Origin: CAYRFQ01 sp964423615
GTDB taxonomy: Bacteria > Planctomycetota > Planctomycetia > Gemmatales > Gemmataceae
Direction: 5' to 3'
Assembly: GCA_964423615.1 (NCBI GenBank)
Contig: CAYRFQ010000133.1
Coordinates: 1 to 18,099 of the forward strand
DNA: 18,099 bases
Within the stretch, counting starts at the first letter, position 1. The number at the start of each line of letters is the position of its first letter. The position numbers and the translations under genes were made by a program. This document shows positions 1 to 6,908 of this stretch, piece by piece. The notes beneath the pieces are model-generated. The model was not told the DNA's origin, ran no database searches, and saw only the letters and a list, made by a program, of their open reading frames with translations.

Positions 1-90
1 GGATGATGGGTCCGCAACCTTGTTATGGGACAAGCCTTGTGGGCCAGGCTCTAGGGACTGGCAAACTGCCAGCAAGGGGTGGACGTACCC

Positions 91-681
91 ATGAAGACTG
101 TGTTTACGACAGGCGAAGCCGCCAAAATCTGTAAAGTCAGCCAACAAACGATTATTCGTTGTTTCGACAACGGGCAACTCAAGGGCTTCCGGGTCCCAGG
201 GTCACGCTTTCGGCGTATTCCCCGGGATAGTCTGTACAAATTCATGAAGGAGAACAAGATCCCGACCGACGCGTTGGAGAGCGGTCGCCGTAAGGTTCTC
301 CTGGTGGATGACGATACGGACTTGGTCGAAGTCATGACCAAATTCCTCGACGAGGACGGTCGATTTGAAGTCCGAGTCGCTACGACGGGTTTCGACGCTG
401 GAATGATGGTCAAGGAGTACCGTCCTGATCTGATTGTGCTGGACGTCATGCTTCCAGACATCAACGGGATTGAAGTTTGTCGACGAGTTCGATCTGACTC
501 GAGCCTCGAAGAGGTCCGCATCATTTGCATAAGCGGTCTGGTCGAGGAAGAGAAGGTGCAACAACTTCGTTTGGCCGGTGCTGATGATTTTCTACACAAA
601 CCTCTCGATATGGAACACCTCATCGAACGGATGTGCCAGCAACTAGACATTGATGTCGAATCGTTGCCAACTTCGGCTTGA
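91..681 (+). CDS. Response regulator with N-terminal excisionase/MerR-like HTH
   Basis: Predicted cytoplasmic transcription regulator of a two-component system, 196 aa. Residues 4-55 form a short winged-HTH of the excisionase/MerR type (TTGEAAKICKVSQQTIIRCF, then a G-x-R-V-P-G-S-R-F wing), which would bind DNA. Residues 68-185 form a CheY-like receiver: acidic pocket D73/D74, phospho-acceptor D118 in LIVLDVMLPD, switch S148, and K170 in FLHKP. The domain order is DNA-binding first and receiver second, the reverse of OmpR or NarL regulators. A GTG at 79 in the same frame would add four residues. ATG 91 is preferred because AAGGGG at 74-79 lies at good Shine-Dalgarno distance. The HDOD-kinase gene downstream on the same strand is the obvious partner. 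The target genes cannot be read from the sequence. Confidence 0.93.
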   Translation: MKTVFTTGEAAKICKVSQQTIIRCFDNGQLKGFRVPGSRFRRIPRDSLYKFMKENKIPTDALESGRRKVLLVDDDTDLVEVMTKFLDEDGRFEVRVATTGFDAGMMVKEYRPDLIVLDVMLPDINGIEVCRRVRSDSSLEEVRIICISGLVEEEKVQQLRLAGADDFLHKPLDMEHLIERMCQQLDIDVESLPTSA

Positions 682-746
682 GGAATGTCTTTCGGCCCAA
701 GACCCCGAGACCGAACAACAAGTCTCTTACTTGACAAATCGGTGCC

Positions 747-812
747 CCGTCAGGAAGCGGAACGGAGTCAGATTCGTTCTAAGTGAACTCTGTGTTCGTT
801 CCTGCTTGACGG
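747..812 (+). other. Long nested hairpin between regulator and kinase genes
   Basis: The stretch can fold into one nested stem. CCGTCA (747-752) pairs with TGACGG (807-812), AGC (756-758) with GCT (804-806), GGAACG (759-764) with CGTTCC (797-802), CAGA (769-772) with TCTG (789-792), and GTTC (776-779) with GAAC (785-788), around a TAAGT loop. That gives about 23 pairs in 66 nt. No T-run follows, so it is not a textbook terminator. It may control read-through to the kinase gene, or be a copy of a dispersed palindromic repeat. The pairing is seen directly; any function is inference. Confidence 0.45.
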
Positions 813-942
813 CAGCATCTCCTCGGTCTGAGACAAACAAGGAGTTGGAGAATTCCTAAATGGTCAAGACGAGGGCTGTAGGTGAAGTCCACCGCAGTCG
901 ACGTTGTGGCTGGTTGAAGCGTCCCCTTATGGTGTAGGTGCT

Positions 943-2676
943 ATGATGCAGGAGGCATTGGGCGACCGAACTGCCGACCTGCCCTGGTTGTGTCCATGCG
1001 CGGCTTCGTTGACGGCTCTCGCACGAGATTCTGTCCGAGCAGCTTGGTCCAGGGTACAGGTTGATCCAGGGTGTGTTTGTCTTGTCGTCAGGTACGGCCT
1101 GCCGGACACGGCCACGTTGGGAGTTCGTCCTGTCTTGAGCACCATGCGAGAGGTTGACGTCCTGCGTGCTGCCCGCGATCATCTTCGCGACGACGATGCG
1201 AAAGTTGGATTCGTTCCGTGGGATGTTCCTGAGCTACGAAGTCTCCACCAAGGTACGATCAGGCTCGCCCAACTTGCTTGCCATCTAGCCCATGTCAGCC
1301 ACAAATGCACTCCCGAACTCGCCTGGATTGGTGGTTTGCTGGCTCCACTCGGTTGGTTCGCTGGTGCCGTGTTCGATTCGGGTGTTGTCGCCCGGTGTCT
1401 TGACGAATGCCAGAAGGATTCGCATGTTCCGCTGTGGGTGACTCAAAATCGGCATTTCGGAATGGACGTTGCGGCTATGGCCCGTCGGCTCAATCAACGT
1501 TGGGGGTTGCCTTCCTGGTTGGCTGCCGTCACAGGTCATTTGGGGATGCCGTCGGAAGTGGCCCAAACACTCGGTGCCGACATCGATTTGTTCCTTTTGA
1601 TCCAGCTTGCCAACGGATTGCTTGCCGAGCATCGGAATCATATCCCTCTCGCTTGTGGACACACAACCGACGAAGCCGCCCGTCGGCTCGGACTGGACCG
1701 TGAAGACGTGCATCGCTGGGCGCGGGAATATCTTACCAACGTAAAGCCTATCGAAGTCGATTCGGTCCTTGGCAGGAACCCACGCGAGGAACCACTTCTC
1801 GTTGATCTCATTACTTTAGCCGCCGAGAACCGTCGGCTCCAACAACGACCTCAAACCGAGCATCTCCACCGGGACATTGACGGTCTACACGATGCCATCC
1901 GTGAGTATCGTGAGGTACAAGAGAAGCGTCTTGAGGAACGAAAGCTCACGGCCATTGCCGAATTCGCAGCTGGTGCTGCTCATGAGATCAACAACCCTTT
2001 GGCAGTCATTTCGGGGCAAGCTCAACACTTGCTCCAACACGAAGGAGACCAAGAACGACGGGAAAAGTTAGAGAAGATCGTGAAGCAGACTAAGCGAGTC
2101 CATCGAATTCTGACGGAGTTGCGACAGTTTGCTCGACCGGCAGAGCCTCGCTTCCAGCAGACCGATGCTGGCGTGCTGATGCTGGAAGCCGTCGGTACTT
2201 GCCGCGAATTGGCCCAATCAAGAAACGTCCAACTGGTCCATGCCGAACCCCCAACTGCTGTGACGTTCTGTGCCGACCCGGCCAAGGTCGTCAAGGCCCT
2301 GACATGTTTGCTCCAGAACGCCATCGAAGCGGCTCCCGAAGACGGTTGGGCCAGTATTCACCTGGAACTGCCACAACCCGACGTTCTTCATTTCGTGATC
2401 GAAGACAACGGCCACGGGCCGACTCCGGCAGATCGTCACTTGCTGTTTGATCCCTTTTTCTCGGGCCGGGATGCGGGACGCGGACGAGGTCTGGGGTTGC
2501 CTGTTGCCTGGCGAATGGCAACTCTCCACGGGGGAGATGTATTTCTCGCGCCGAATAGCCACGGCAAGACTCAGTTCGTGCTTCGCCTGCCACTGGGCGA
2601 TAAGGTCCCTCTCAACAACTCGAACAACGGACGGAATGGATTTAACGGGCGGTCCCTGGCTCCCTCCGGAGGCTAA
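943..2676 (+). CDS. HDOD-domain sensor histidine kinase
   Basis: Predicted cytoplasmic sensor kinase of about 577 aa, with no obvious membrane segment. The N-terminal half (roughly residues 65-270) resembles an HDOD signalling domain: helical, with a His-rich HLAHVSHKC stretch, then IGGLLAPLGW and IDLFLLIQLAN. A charged helical linker (about 285-335) leads to the kinase core. The core has a dimerisation H-box with H347 in AAGAAHEINNPL, the N-box with N459 in LLQNAIEAA, the G1 box D488-N-G-H-G, and the F/G2 boxes DPFFS and GRGRGLGL (about 504-519). The C-terminus is an Asn/Gly-rich tail. The start is uncertain: ATG 943 or 946 (AGGTG at 936-940 favours 946), while TTG 904 in frame has no visible Shine-Dalgarno. 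It probably phosphorylates the regulator encoded upstream; the signal is unknown. Confidence 0.9.
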   Translation: MMQEALGDRTADLPWLCPCAASLTALARDSVRAAWSRVQVDPGCVCLVVRYGLPDTATLGVRPVLSTMREVDVLRAARDHLRDDDAKVGFVPWDVPELRSLHQGTIRLAQLACHLAHVSHKCTPELAWIGGLLAPLGWFAGAVFDSGVVARCLDECQKDSHVPLWVTQNRHFGMDVAAMARRLNQRWGLPSWLAAVTGHLGMPSEVAQTLGADIDLFLLIQLANGLLAEHRNHIPLACGHTTDEAARRLGLDREDVHRWAREYLTNVKPIEVDSVLGRNPREEPLLVDLITLAAENRRLQQRPQTEHLHRDIDGLHDAIREYREVQEKRLEERKLTAIAEFAAGAAHEINNPLAVISGQAQHLLQHEGDQERREKLEKIVKQTKRVHRILTELRQFARPAEPRFQQTDAGVLMLEAVGTCRELAQSRNVQLVHAEPPTAVTFCADPAKVVKALTCLLQNAIEAAPEDGWASIHLELPQPDVLHFVIEDNGHGPTPADRHLLFDPFFSGRDAGRGRGLGLPVAWRMATLHGGDVFLAPNSHGKTQFVLRLPLGDKVPLNNSNNGRNGFNGRSLAPSGG

Positions 2677-2685
2677 GATTTCCTC

Positions 2686-2714
2686 TTGTCTCGTGTTGCG
2701 TTTCGCGATATAGG
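2686..2714 (+). promoter_or_regulatory. Possible weak sigma70-type promoter for the Kdo hydroxylase gene
   Basis: TTGTCT (2686-2691) and TATAGG (2709-2714) are separated by 17 bp, with 4/6 matches to each consensus hexamer. The element lies between the kinase stop and the GTG start at 2788. Hexamers of this quality can occur by chance, so this is weak evidence. Confidence 0.25.
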
Positions 2715-2787
2715 CCATCATTCTCAAACTTCTTCAAGAGAATCGGCTCGCAAAGAGCAGAACGCGATTTAACGGACGGAGGCTCGG

Positions 2788-3720
2788 GTGATAGACTCGC
2801 CTGCGAAAACCCAAACACCAGTAAGTCAGCCGATTACGGACCTGCGGCCTCCGAGACAATCGTACGAAGAATGGCTCGAGCAAGGGAAGATTCTTTGTTT
2901 TCGCGAATGTCCCTTCGCCGTGCCGTCCGCGGAAGATTGTGCGTTTCTCTATGGACAACAGCTCGGGGCTTTTCACAAGAACATTACCTACGACCCAGCG
3001 ACGAAACACGTGTCAGGGTTTCGCCGTTCCTCTCAGAGTCAGACCGTCAGACTTACCAACATTCTCCGAACATTCGCGGACCAGGCGAACGACTGGCTCC
3101 GTCAGATTCTCCCGGGTTACGCCACTCGATGGCATCCCGACCGAGCCAGCTTTCGTTCCGAAGAAGAAGCGACACGGAAGCTGAGACTCAGCGCGCGTAA
3201 CGACTTGATCCACGTCGATGCCTTTCCCACTCGCCCGGCAGGCGGGGCACGGCTGTTACGCCTTTTCCTCAATATTCATCCCACGGATCCGAGAGTTTGG
3301 GTCACGTCGAAGACGTTTCCAGAGCTGTTTCGAGATTTCGGAGAACTCATCAAGGGAAAACAAACTTGGTCGGTCCTCCGTCCTTGGAGCCTTCTTCAAG
3401 ACCAACTGAGGTCTTGGTGGAGTATGGCTCCTCGGACGAACTACGACAAGTTCATGCTTCGGTTCCATCACTTTCTCAAGTCCAACGATACGTTCCAGGA
3501 AAAGTGTCCCAAAAGATTTTGGAAGTTTCCTCCCGGAGCCGTTTGGGTCGCGTTCACGGATTCGTTGAGCCACGCGGTGTTACGGGGGCAATTCGCATTG
3601 GAACACTCGTTTTTTGTTGGGCTCGATGGCCTTGTCATGCCTGAGTTAGCCCCTGCTACGATTCTTGGGGAGCATTCGGTGGGTCAAAACGGTGTCAGTC
3701 ACTTGCGTCAGGCGGCGTAA
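2788..3720 (+). CDS. kdoO: Kdo hydroxylase family protein (Fe(II)/2-oxoglutarate dioxygenase)
   Basis: 310 aa. It matches the 3-deoxy-D-manno-oct-2-ulosonic acid (Kdo) hydroxylase family, which hydroxylates a Kdo residue of the LPS inner core to Ko using Fe(II), O2 and 2-oxoglutarate. Family hallmarks seen: RNDLIHVDAFPTRP with the H142-x-D144 metal dyad, a basic RLLRLFLNIHP strand (about 155-165), and the distal metal His H262 in TDSLSHAVLRGQFALEHSFF, where R266 is a candidate 2-oxoglutarate ligand. The length is normal for the family and no signal peptide is visible. GTG is chosen as start because GGAGG (2778-2782) sits five bases upstream. The gene lies 111 bp after the kinase gene and 231 bp before the MurB-like gene, so it may be its own unit. 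It implies that the cell makes Kdo-containing LPS. Confidence 0.88.
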   Translation: MIDSPAKTQTPVSQPITDLRPPRQSYEEWLEQGKILCFRECPFAVPSAEDCAFLYGQQLGAFHKNITYDPATKHVSGFRRSSQSQTVRLTNILRTFADQANDWLRQILPGYATRWHPDRASFRSEEEATRKLRLSARNDLIHVDAFPTRPAGGARLLRLFLNIHPTDPRVWVTSKTFPELFRDFGELIKGKQTWSVLRPWSLLQDQLRSWWSMAPRTNYDKFMLRFHHFLKSNDTFQEKCPKRFWKFPPGAVWVAFTDSLSHAVLRGQFALEHSFFVGLDGLVMPELAPATILGEHSVGQNGVSHLRQAA

Positions 3721-3897
3721 GGGATTGGTTTGCACTGTGGATGACATTCTTGTCTATTTTACCGTTCGCTTGCCTGCGCCTTTGACCGACTTAGAACTAC
3801 GATTCGAAAAGCGAGCAGAGCACCCTTTTCTTGACTCACTTCGACTAATTTGTCCCCGTCCTCAACATATGAATGGAGCCATTGTCTTTCCTTCGCG

Positions 3898-3926
3898 TTG
3901 ACGCTGACAGATGGTGGTCTTATCAT
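3898..3926 (+). promoter_or_regulatory. Sigma70-like promoter of the MurB-like gene
   Basis: TTGACG (3898-3903), a 17-bp spacer, then TATCAT (3921-3926): 5/6 matches to both consensus hexamers at ideal spacing. Transcription would begin near 3933, leaving a leader of about 20 nt that holds the AGGAG (3938-3942) before ATG 3952. This is the best promoter-like match noticed in the window. Confidence 0.6.
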
Positions 3927-3938
3927 GGGCACATGATA
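3921..3938 (+). promoter_or_regulatory. Palindrome overlapping the -10 box and Shine-Dalgarno edge (operator-like)
   Basis: A perfect inverted repeat TATCATG-GGCA-CATGATA lies exactly over the predicted -10 box. Its right arm ends on the first base of the AGGAG ribosome-binding site. It could be a repressor operator, or in RNA a small hairpin affecting initiation. The symmetry is seen; the role is inference. Confidence 0.4.
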
Positions 3939-3951
3939 GGAGACATAAATC

Positions 3952-4845
3952 ATGACAGCCGACTGTGCGAAACACTTGGAAGCATTCGCTGACGTTTTGA
4001 AACCCAACGAACCTCTGGCTCCGTATACCCACCTTCGGCTCGGTGGGCCTGCGGAGATTTTGGCTTTGCCGAGAACTCAAGAAGAACTCGCTAACCTGGT
4101 CAAAGTGTGCCATACGCACCAAATTCCCGTGCGCATCCTTGGGAGTGGGTCCAACGTTTTGGTGAGGGACGAGGGAGTCAAAGGGGTCGTGATTCGCCTT
4201 TCTCAACCGGCCTTTACGCAGGTCACTGTGGACCATAAGCGAGTGCATGCAGGGAGTGGAACTTCCTTGAGCGCGGTGATCTCGACCGCCGCCCGACACG
4301 GGCTCGCGGGACTCGAAACCCATATTGGCATACCCGGAACGGTCGGGGAGTCCGTGCGTTCGCAGGCCAGCGATCCTTCCGAATCGATCACCCCGTTTGT
4401 CCGACGGGTCGAAGTGATCGACAGCGAAGGAAACTTGCACGTTCGCGAGCGCGAAGGAACTCAATTCGGTGACCCAGCGACGAACTTGGAGGACGGGATC
4501 GTCGTCAACGTTGTCCTTGAACTCGAACCTGACTTGCCCGACACGATCGTCAAACGGATGCGAAAAGCGTGGATCAAACGTAAGTCCACACAACCTTACA
4601 GCTATCAGGCCACGTGCCAGGCGTTCAAGAATCCCCGAGGAATGAACGCGGCGACGTTGATCGAGCAAGCCCAGCTGGCCGGAGCTAAAGTCGGTGGGGC
4701 ACAACTCAGCGAACGCGATTCGAACTACATCGTCGCGCACGCTGGAGCTACTGCTCGTGACGTCATGCGGTTGCTCGATTTGGTTCGGACTCAAGTTCAA
4801 GAACGATTTCAAATCGAACTGGAACCTGAACTCACGGCTTGGTGA
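3952..4845 (+). CDS. MurB-like FAD-binding protein with altered catalytic motifs
   Basis: 297 aa, homologous along its length to UDP-N-acetylenolpyruvoylglucosamine reductase (MurB), which normally makes UDP-MurNAc for peptidoglycan. The FAD-binding half is intact: THLRLGGPAE (26-35), ILGSGSNVLVRDEGVKG (62-78), AGSGTSLS (100-107). The third domain is also recognisable: FKNPRG (225-230), LIEQAQLAGAKVGGA (236-250), SNYIVAHAGATARDV (257-271), and ELEPEL, which holds the catalytic-Glu region. Three active-site motifs have changed. The usual GTVGGA..NAG reads GTVGESVRSQAS (129-140). The Tyr-Arg-x-Ser motif reads D174-P-A-T. The Ser/Cys proton donor before F-K-N-P is Q223, with C222 one place off. 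It may be a non-catalytic paralogue or a drifted enzyme. The start has AGGAG nine bases upstream and its own promoter; an FtsQ-like gene follows at 4945. Confidence 0.85.
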   Translation: MTADCAKHLEAFADVLKPNEPLAPYTHLRLGGPAEILALPRTQEELANLVKVCHTHQIPVRILGSGSNVLVRDEGVKGVVIRLSQPAFTQVTVDHKRVHAGSGTSLSAVISTAARHGLAGLETHIGIPGTVGESVRSQASDPSESITPFVRRVEVIDSEGNLHVREREGTQFGDPATNLEDGIVVNVVLELEPDLPDTIVKRMRKAWIKRKSTQPYSYQATCQAFKNPRGMNAATLIEQAQLAGAKVGGAQLSERDSNYIVAHAGATARDVMRLLDLVRTQVQERFQIELEPELTAW

Positions 4846-4944
4846 CGCGTCTTCAGTGAGTGGGGCAAGCAAGGCCCGAAAGCGACAGTTGTTTGTCCAA
4901 CTCCTCGTATTACATCGATCGATCAGTCTGGGAACGGGGCAAGG

Positions 4945-5481
4945 ATGCCAAACTGGATTCGCAATGTTGTGCTTCTGGTCTTCGGGATCGTCTTCGTCCT
5001 GGGAAGCATTTTGTATCTCGGACGAGTCACCCAACAAGACTTGCGTGACCACGAGCGTTACCTTGGTGAATTCTCCAGCATCGAGTGCCAACCCCCAGGT
5101 GGGATGAAACGAATCGATTTCCTGGACGAAGTCCAGTATTATTCGCAATTCCCGAACGACCTCTCGCTCCTCGACGAAAACACACCTGGGTTGATCGCCG
5201 AAGCCTTCGCGAAACATCCCTGGGTTGAGAAAGTAGACAAAGTCGAAATCTCCCAGTCTCAAACGGTCCGTGTCCGCCTGAGCTATCGCAAGCCAGTTCT
5301 GGCTGTGAGGTGGAGAGGTCGACTTCTGGCGGTCGATCGACACGGGATTTTGTTACCTCGGAATGCACTAACTCACGGACTCCCTTTGTATTCGGGGAAT
5401 CCGACCCCGCCCCAAGGCCCTGCTGGAACGGACTGGGGCGATCCGGAGATAACACAAGCCGCGAAAGCGGTCGGACGATGA
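4945..5481 (+). CDS. FtsQ/DivIB-like division protein, short C-terminus
   Basis: 178 aa, with one N-terminal membrane segment (about residues 7-26) and the rest outside the cytoplasm. The region LLDENTPGLIAEAFAKHPWVEKVDKVEI (about 75-102) followed by VRVRLSYRKPVLAVRW (108-123) and a strand with DRHGILLP (131-138) has the POTRA/beta arrangement of FtsQ, the septal-ring protein linking FtsB/FtsL to the division machinery. MurB-then-FtsQ order matches classical dcw clusters, but murC and ddl are absent here. The protein stops just after WGDPEITQAAKAVGR, where FtsQ proteins normally continue for many residues. The stop lies 23 bp from the stop of the convergent gene at 5505, so the 3' end may have been lost in a rearrangement. 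The start is ATG 4945, with AAGG directly adjacent and a GGGG a little further upstream. Confidence 0.72.
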   Translation: MPNWIRNVVLLVFGIVFVLGSILYLGRVTQQDLRDHERYLGEFSSIECQPPGGMKRIDFLDEVQYYSQFPNDLSLLDENTPGLIAEAFAKHPWVEKVDKVEISQSQTVRVRLSYRKPVLAVRWRGRLLAVDRHGILLPRNALTHGLPLYSGNPTPPQGPAGTDWGDPEITQAAKAVGR

Positions 5482-5504
5482 CGAACCATTTTCGCTTGGG
5501 CTCC

Positions 5505-6353
5505 TTACTCCTCTGGTTGCTCCTGGCGAATGAGTTCTTTCTTTCGATCCAGGCCCCATCGGTAACCTCCGAGTTGTCCGTCTTCTCGAATGACGCGATG
5601 ACACGGCACGACGATAGCGACTGGGTTTGTCGCGCAGGCGTGGCCGACGGCTCGTGCGGCTGTGGGTTTGTCGATCGCCTTGGCGATTTCGCTGTAAGTT
5701 TTGGTGCTTCCGTAGGGAATCTTGCACAACTCCTGCCAGACCATCCACTGGAAGGCGGTCGCCTGGACGTCGAGTGGAAGGTCGAGAACAGGTTGCTCTC
5801 CCGCGAGATGGCGGAGAAGTTCTTGCAGCCAGCCTTTCAGATTGGCATCGTCGCGTGTCAGTTCGGCTTTGGGAAACTCGTCGGTAAGGACCGTCACGAG
5901 TTCTGCTTCCGAATCGCCCAAACTCACCATGCACGCACCTTTTTGGGTTCCGGCCAAGAGTACGAGCCCGATTTTGGATTCCCCGATTGTGTAACCGATC
6001 GTCATGTCCTTTCCCCCACGTTTGTAGGCTCCTGGAGTCATGCCGAGGTGTTTGGCAGCACGCTCGTACAAGCGGCTGGTCGAGCCGTATCCAGCATCGA
6101 ACAACGCAGACGTAACTGTGCCCGTCGTCTTCAGTCCGGATTTCAGTCGTTCGAGACGGCACGCGTCGACGTACTGTTTGGGAGTGATACCCAAGACATG
6201 TTTGAACGTTCGTTGGACATAGCTCGGACTCAAATCGACGTGGTCGCTGAGTCGGGACAAGGAGACGTCTTCTTCCAAGTGACTTTGGATGTACTGGCAG
6301 ACTTGTTCAACGATCGTTCGTTGGCGCACGCTGGTTTCTGTGTGTGGCATCAT
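5505..6353 (-). CDS. AraC-type HTH fused to O6-methylguanine-DNA methyltransferase (two-domain Ada-like)
   Basis: 282 aa. Residues 10-112 form an AraC/XylS DNA-binding domain with two HTHs (LSRLSDHVDLSPSYVQRTF and ALFDAGYGSTSRLYERAA). Residues 117-282 form a DNA alkyltransferase that moves the methyl group from O6-methylguanine to its own cysteine in a suicide reaction. The active site is P250-C251-H252-R253 (AIVVPCHRVI); the helix AARAVGHACATNP and the GYRWGL segment are typical. E. coli Ada also has an N-terminal zinc domain whose Cys is methylated by phosphotriesters and switches the activator on; it is absent here, so activation must differ. ATG 6353 is chosen because GGGAG lies five bases upstream. 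A longer start at 6461 would fall inside the terminator of the next gene. Confidence 0.92.
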   Translation of the reverse strand: MMPHTETSVRQRTIVEQVCQYIQSHLEEDVSLSRLSDHVDLSPSYVQRTFKHVLGITPKQYVDACRLERLKSGLKTTGTVTSALFDAGYGSTSRLYERAAKHLGMTPGAYKRGGKDMTIGYTIGESKIGLVLLAGTQKGACMVSLGDSEAELVTVLTDEFPKAELTRDDANLKGWLQELLRHLAGEQPVLDLPLDVQATAFQWMVWQELCKIPYGSTKTYSEIAKAIDKPTAARAVGHACATNPVAIVVPCHRVIREDGQLGGYRWGLDRKKELIRQEQPEE

Positions 6354-6440
6354 TCCAACTCCCGGTAGTGGCGATACAGTGGGAGTCATCTTACGAGAGA
6401 CGTGGTTCTGGGATCTATCCGGTTCTTGCACTTGGGAAGG

Positions 6441-6475
6441 AAAGACAAAACACCCAGCCAATCGGACTGGGTGTT
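6441..6475 (-). terminator. Rho-independent terminator for the small secreted-protein gene
   Basis: A perfect 9-bp stem, AACACCCAG (6449-6457) with CTGGGTGTT (6467-6475) and a 9-nt loop. On the minus strand it is followed by TTTTGTCTTT (6450-6441). It lies just past the stop at 6507 and upstream of the methyltransferase start, so it separates the two minus-strand genes. Confidence 0.75.
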
Positions 6476-6506
6476 GTTTCGCTTGCGTGCGGTTGAGGTC
6501 GTTGGG

Positions 6507-6908
6507 TCAGTTGAGGCCAGAGGTGCCCTGGACTGGGGGTTGGATCGGGACGAGAATGATTTCGTTGCCTGGTCTTGGTCGCGGATTGGCTCGAATCCGG
6601 TAGAAGATATTTTGCCCAGCGAAAGAAACCCTTTGTCGAAAGAGAATCCGGTTGGGTTGGTTTGCGTCGATAATGACGATCAATCGGATGCCGGGGGGAA
6701 CGTTGGGATCGTAGGCGGCTCGATTGGGGCGAATCAAGAGCCGTGGGCCGCGATAAGGGAGTCCTCGAATTTCACTTGTTCCTTGGAGGACGATCGGAAT
6801 ATTCAAGTCGCTCCGATATCCCATGCCGCCAGCCATGAGTTGTGTTGGGAACAAGCCCAAGATGATGACAAGGCAGGAAAAAGGTAAATGATGTTGAAGT
6901 TGTCTCAT
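6507..6908 (-). CDS. Small secreted protein of unknown function
   Basis: 133 aa. I do not recognise a family. Residues 1-26 look like a signal peptide: MRQLQHH, hydrophobic FSCLVIILGLFPTQLM, then AGG, with cleavage likely near residue 26. The mature part of about 105 aa is basic, Pro/Arg/Ile-rich and apparently beta-strand forming (IRLIVIIDANQPNRILFRQRVSF, then IFYRIRANPRPRPGNEIILVPIQPP), suggesting a small extracytoplasmic beta domain. It has no cysteine after the signal and no catalytic motif. The start is ATG 6908, because GGAGG lies nine bases upstream; a longer start at 6965 would bury the signal peptide. It stands alone, with its own terminator downstream and about 400 bp without genes upstream. 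Confidence 0.75.
   Translation of the reverse strand: MRQLQHHLPFSCLVIILGLFPTQLMAGGMGYRSDLNIPIVLQGTSEIRGLPYRGPRLLIRPNRAAYDPNVPPGIRLIVIIDANQPNRILFRQRVSFAGQNIFYRIRANPRPRPGNEIILVPIQPPVQGTSGLN

Noticed and set aside
51..737. 228-codon open frame on the minus strand
   Set aside because: Antisense to the response regulator; Ser/Arg-rich as expected for a shadow frame.
860..937. Short leader-peptide frame starting ATG 860 before the kinase gene
   Set aside because: Only about 25 codons, no clear Shine-Dalgarno at proper spacing, and no regulatory codon pattern.
2663..2672. CCTCCGGAGG palindrome at the kinase 3' end as a terminator
   Set aside because: The arms meet without a loop and no proper T-run follows; too weak to call.
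3862..5343. 493-codon open frame on the minus strand across the MurB-like and FtsQ-like genes
   Set aside because: It is exactly antisense to two recognisable genes and has no family-like motifs; it is a composition artefact.
5310..6368. 352-codon open frame on the plus strand
   Set aside because: Antisense to the AraC-MGMT gene, whose active site and HTH motifs are unmistakable.
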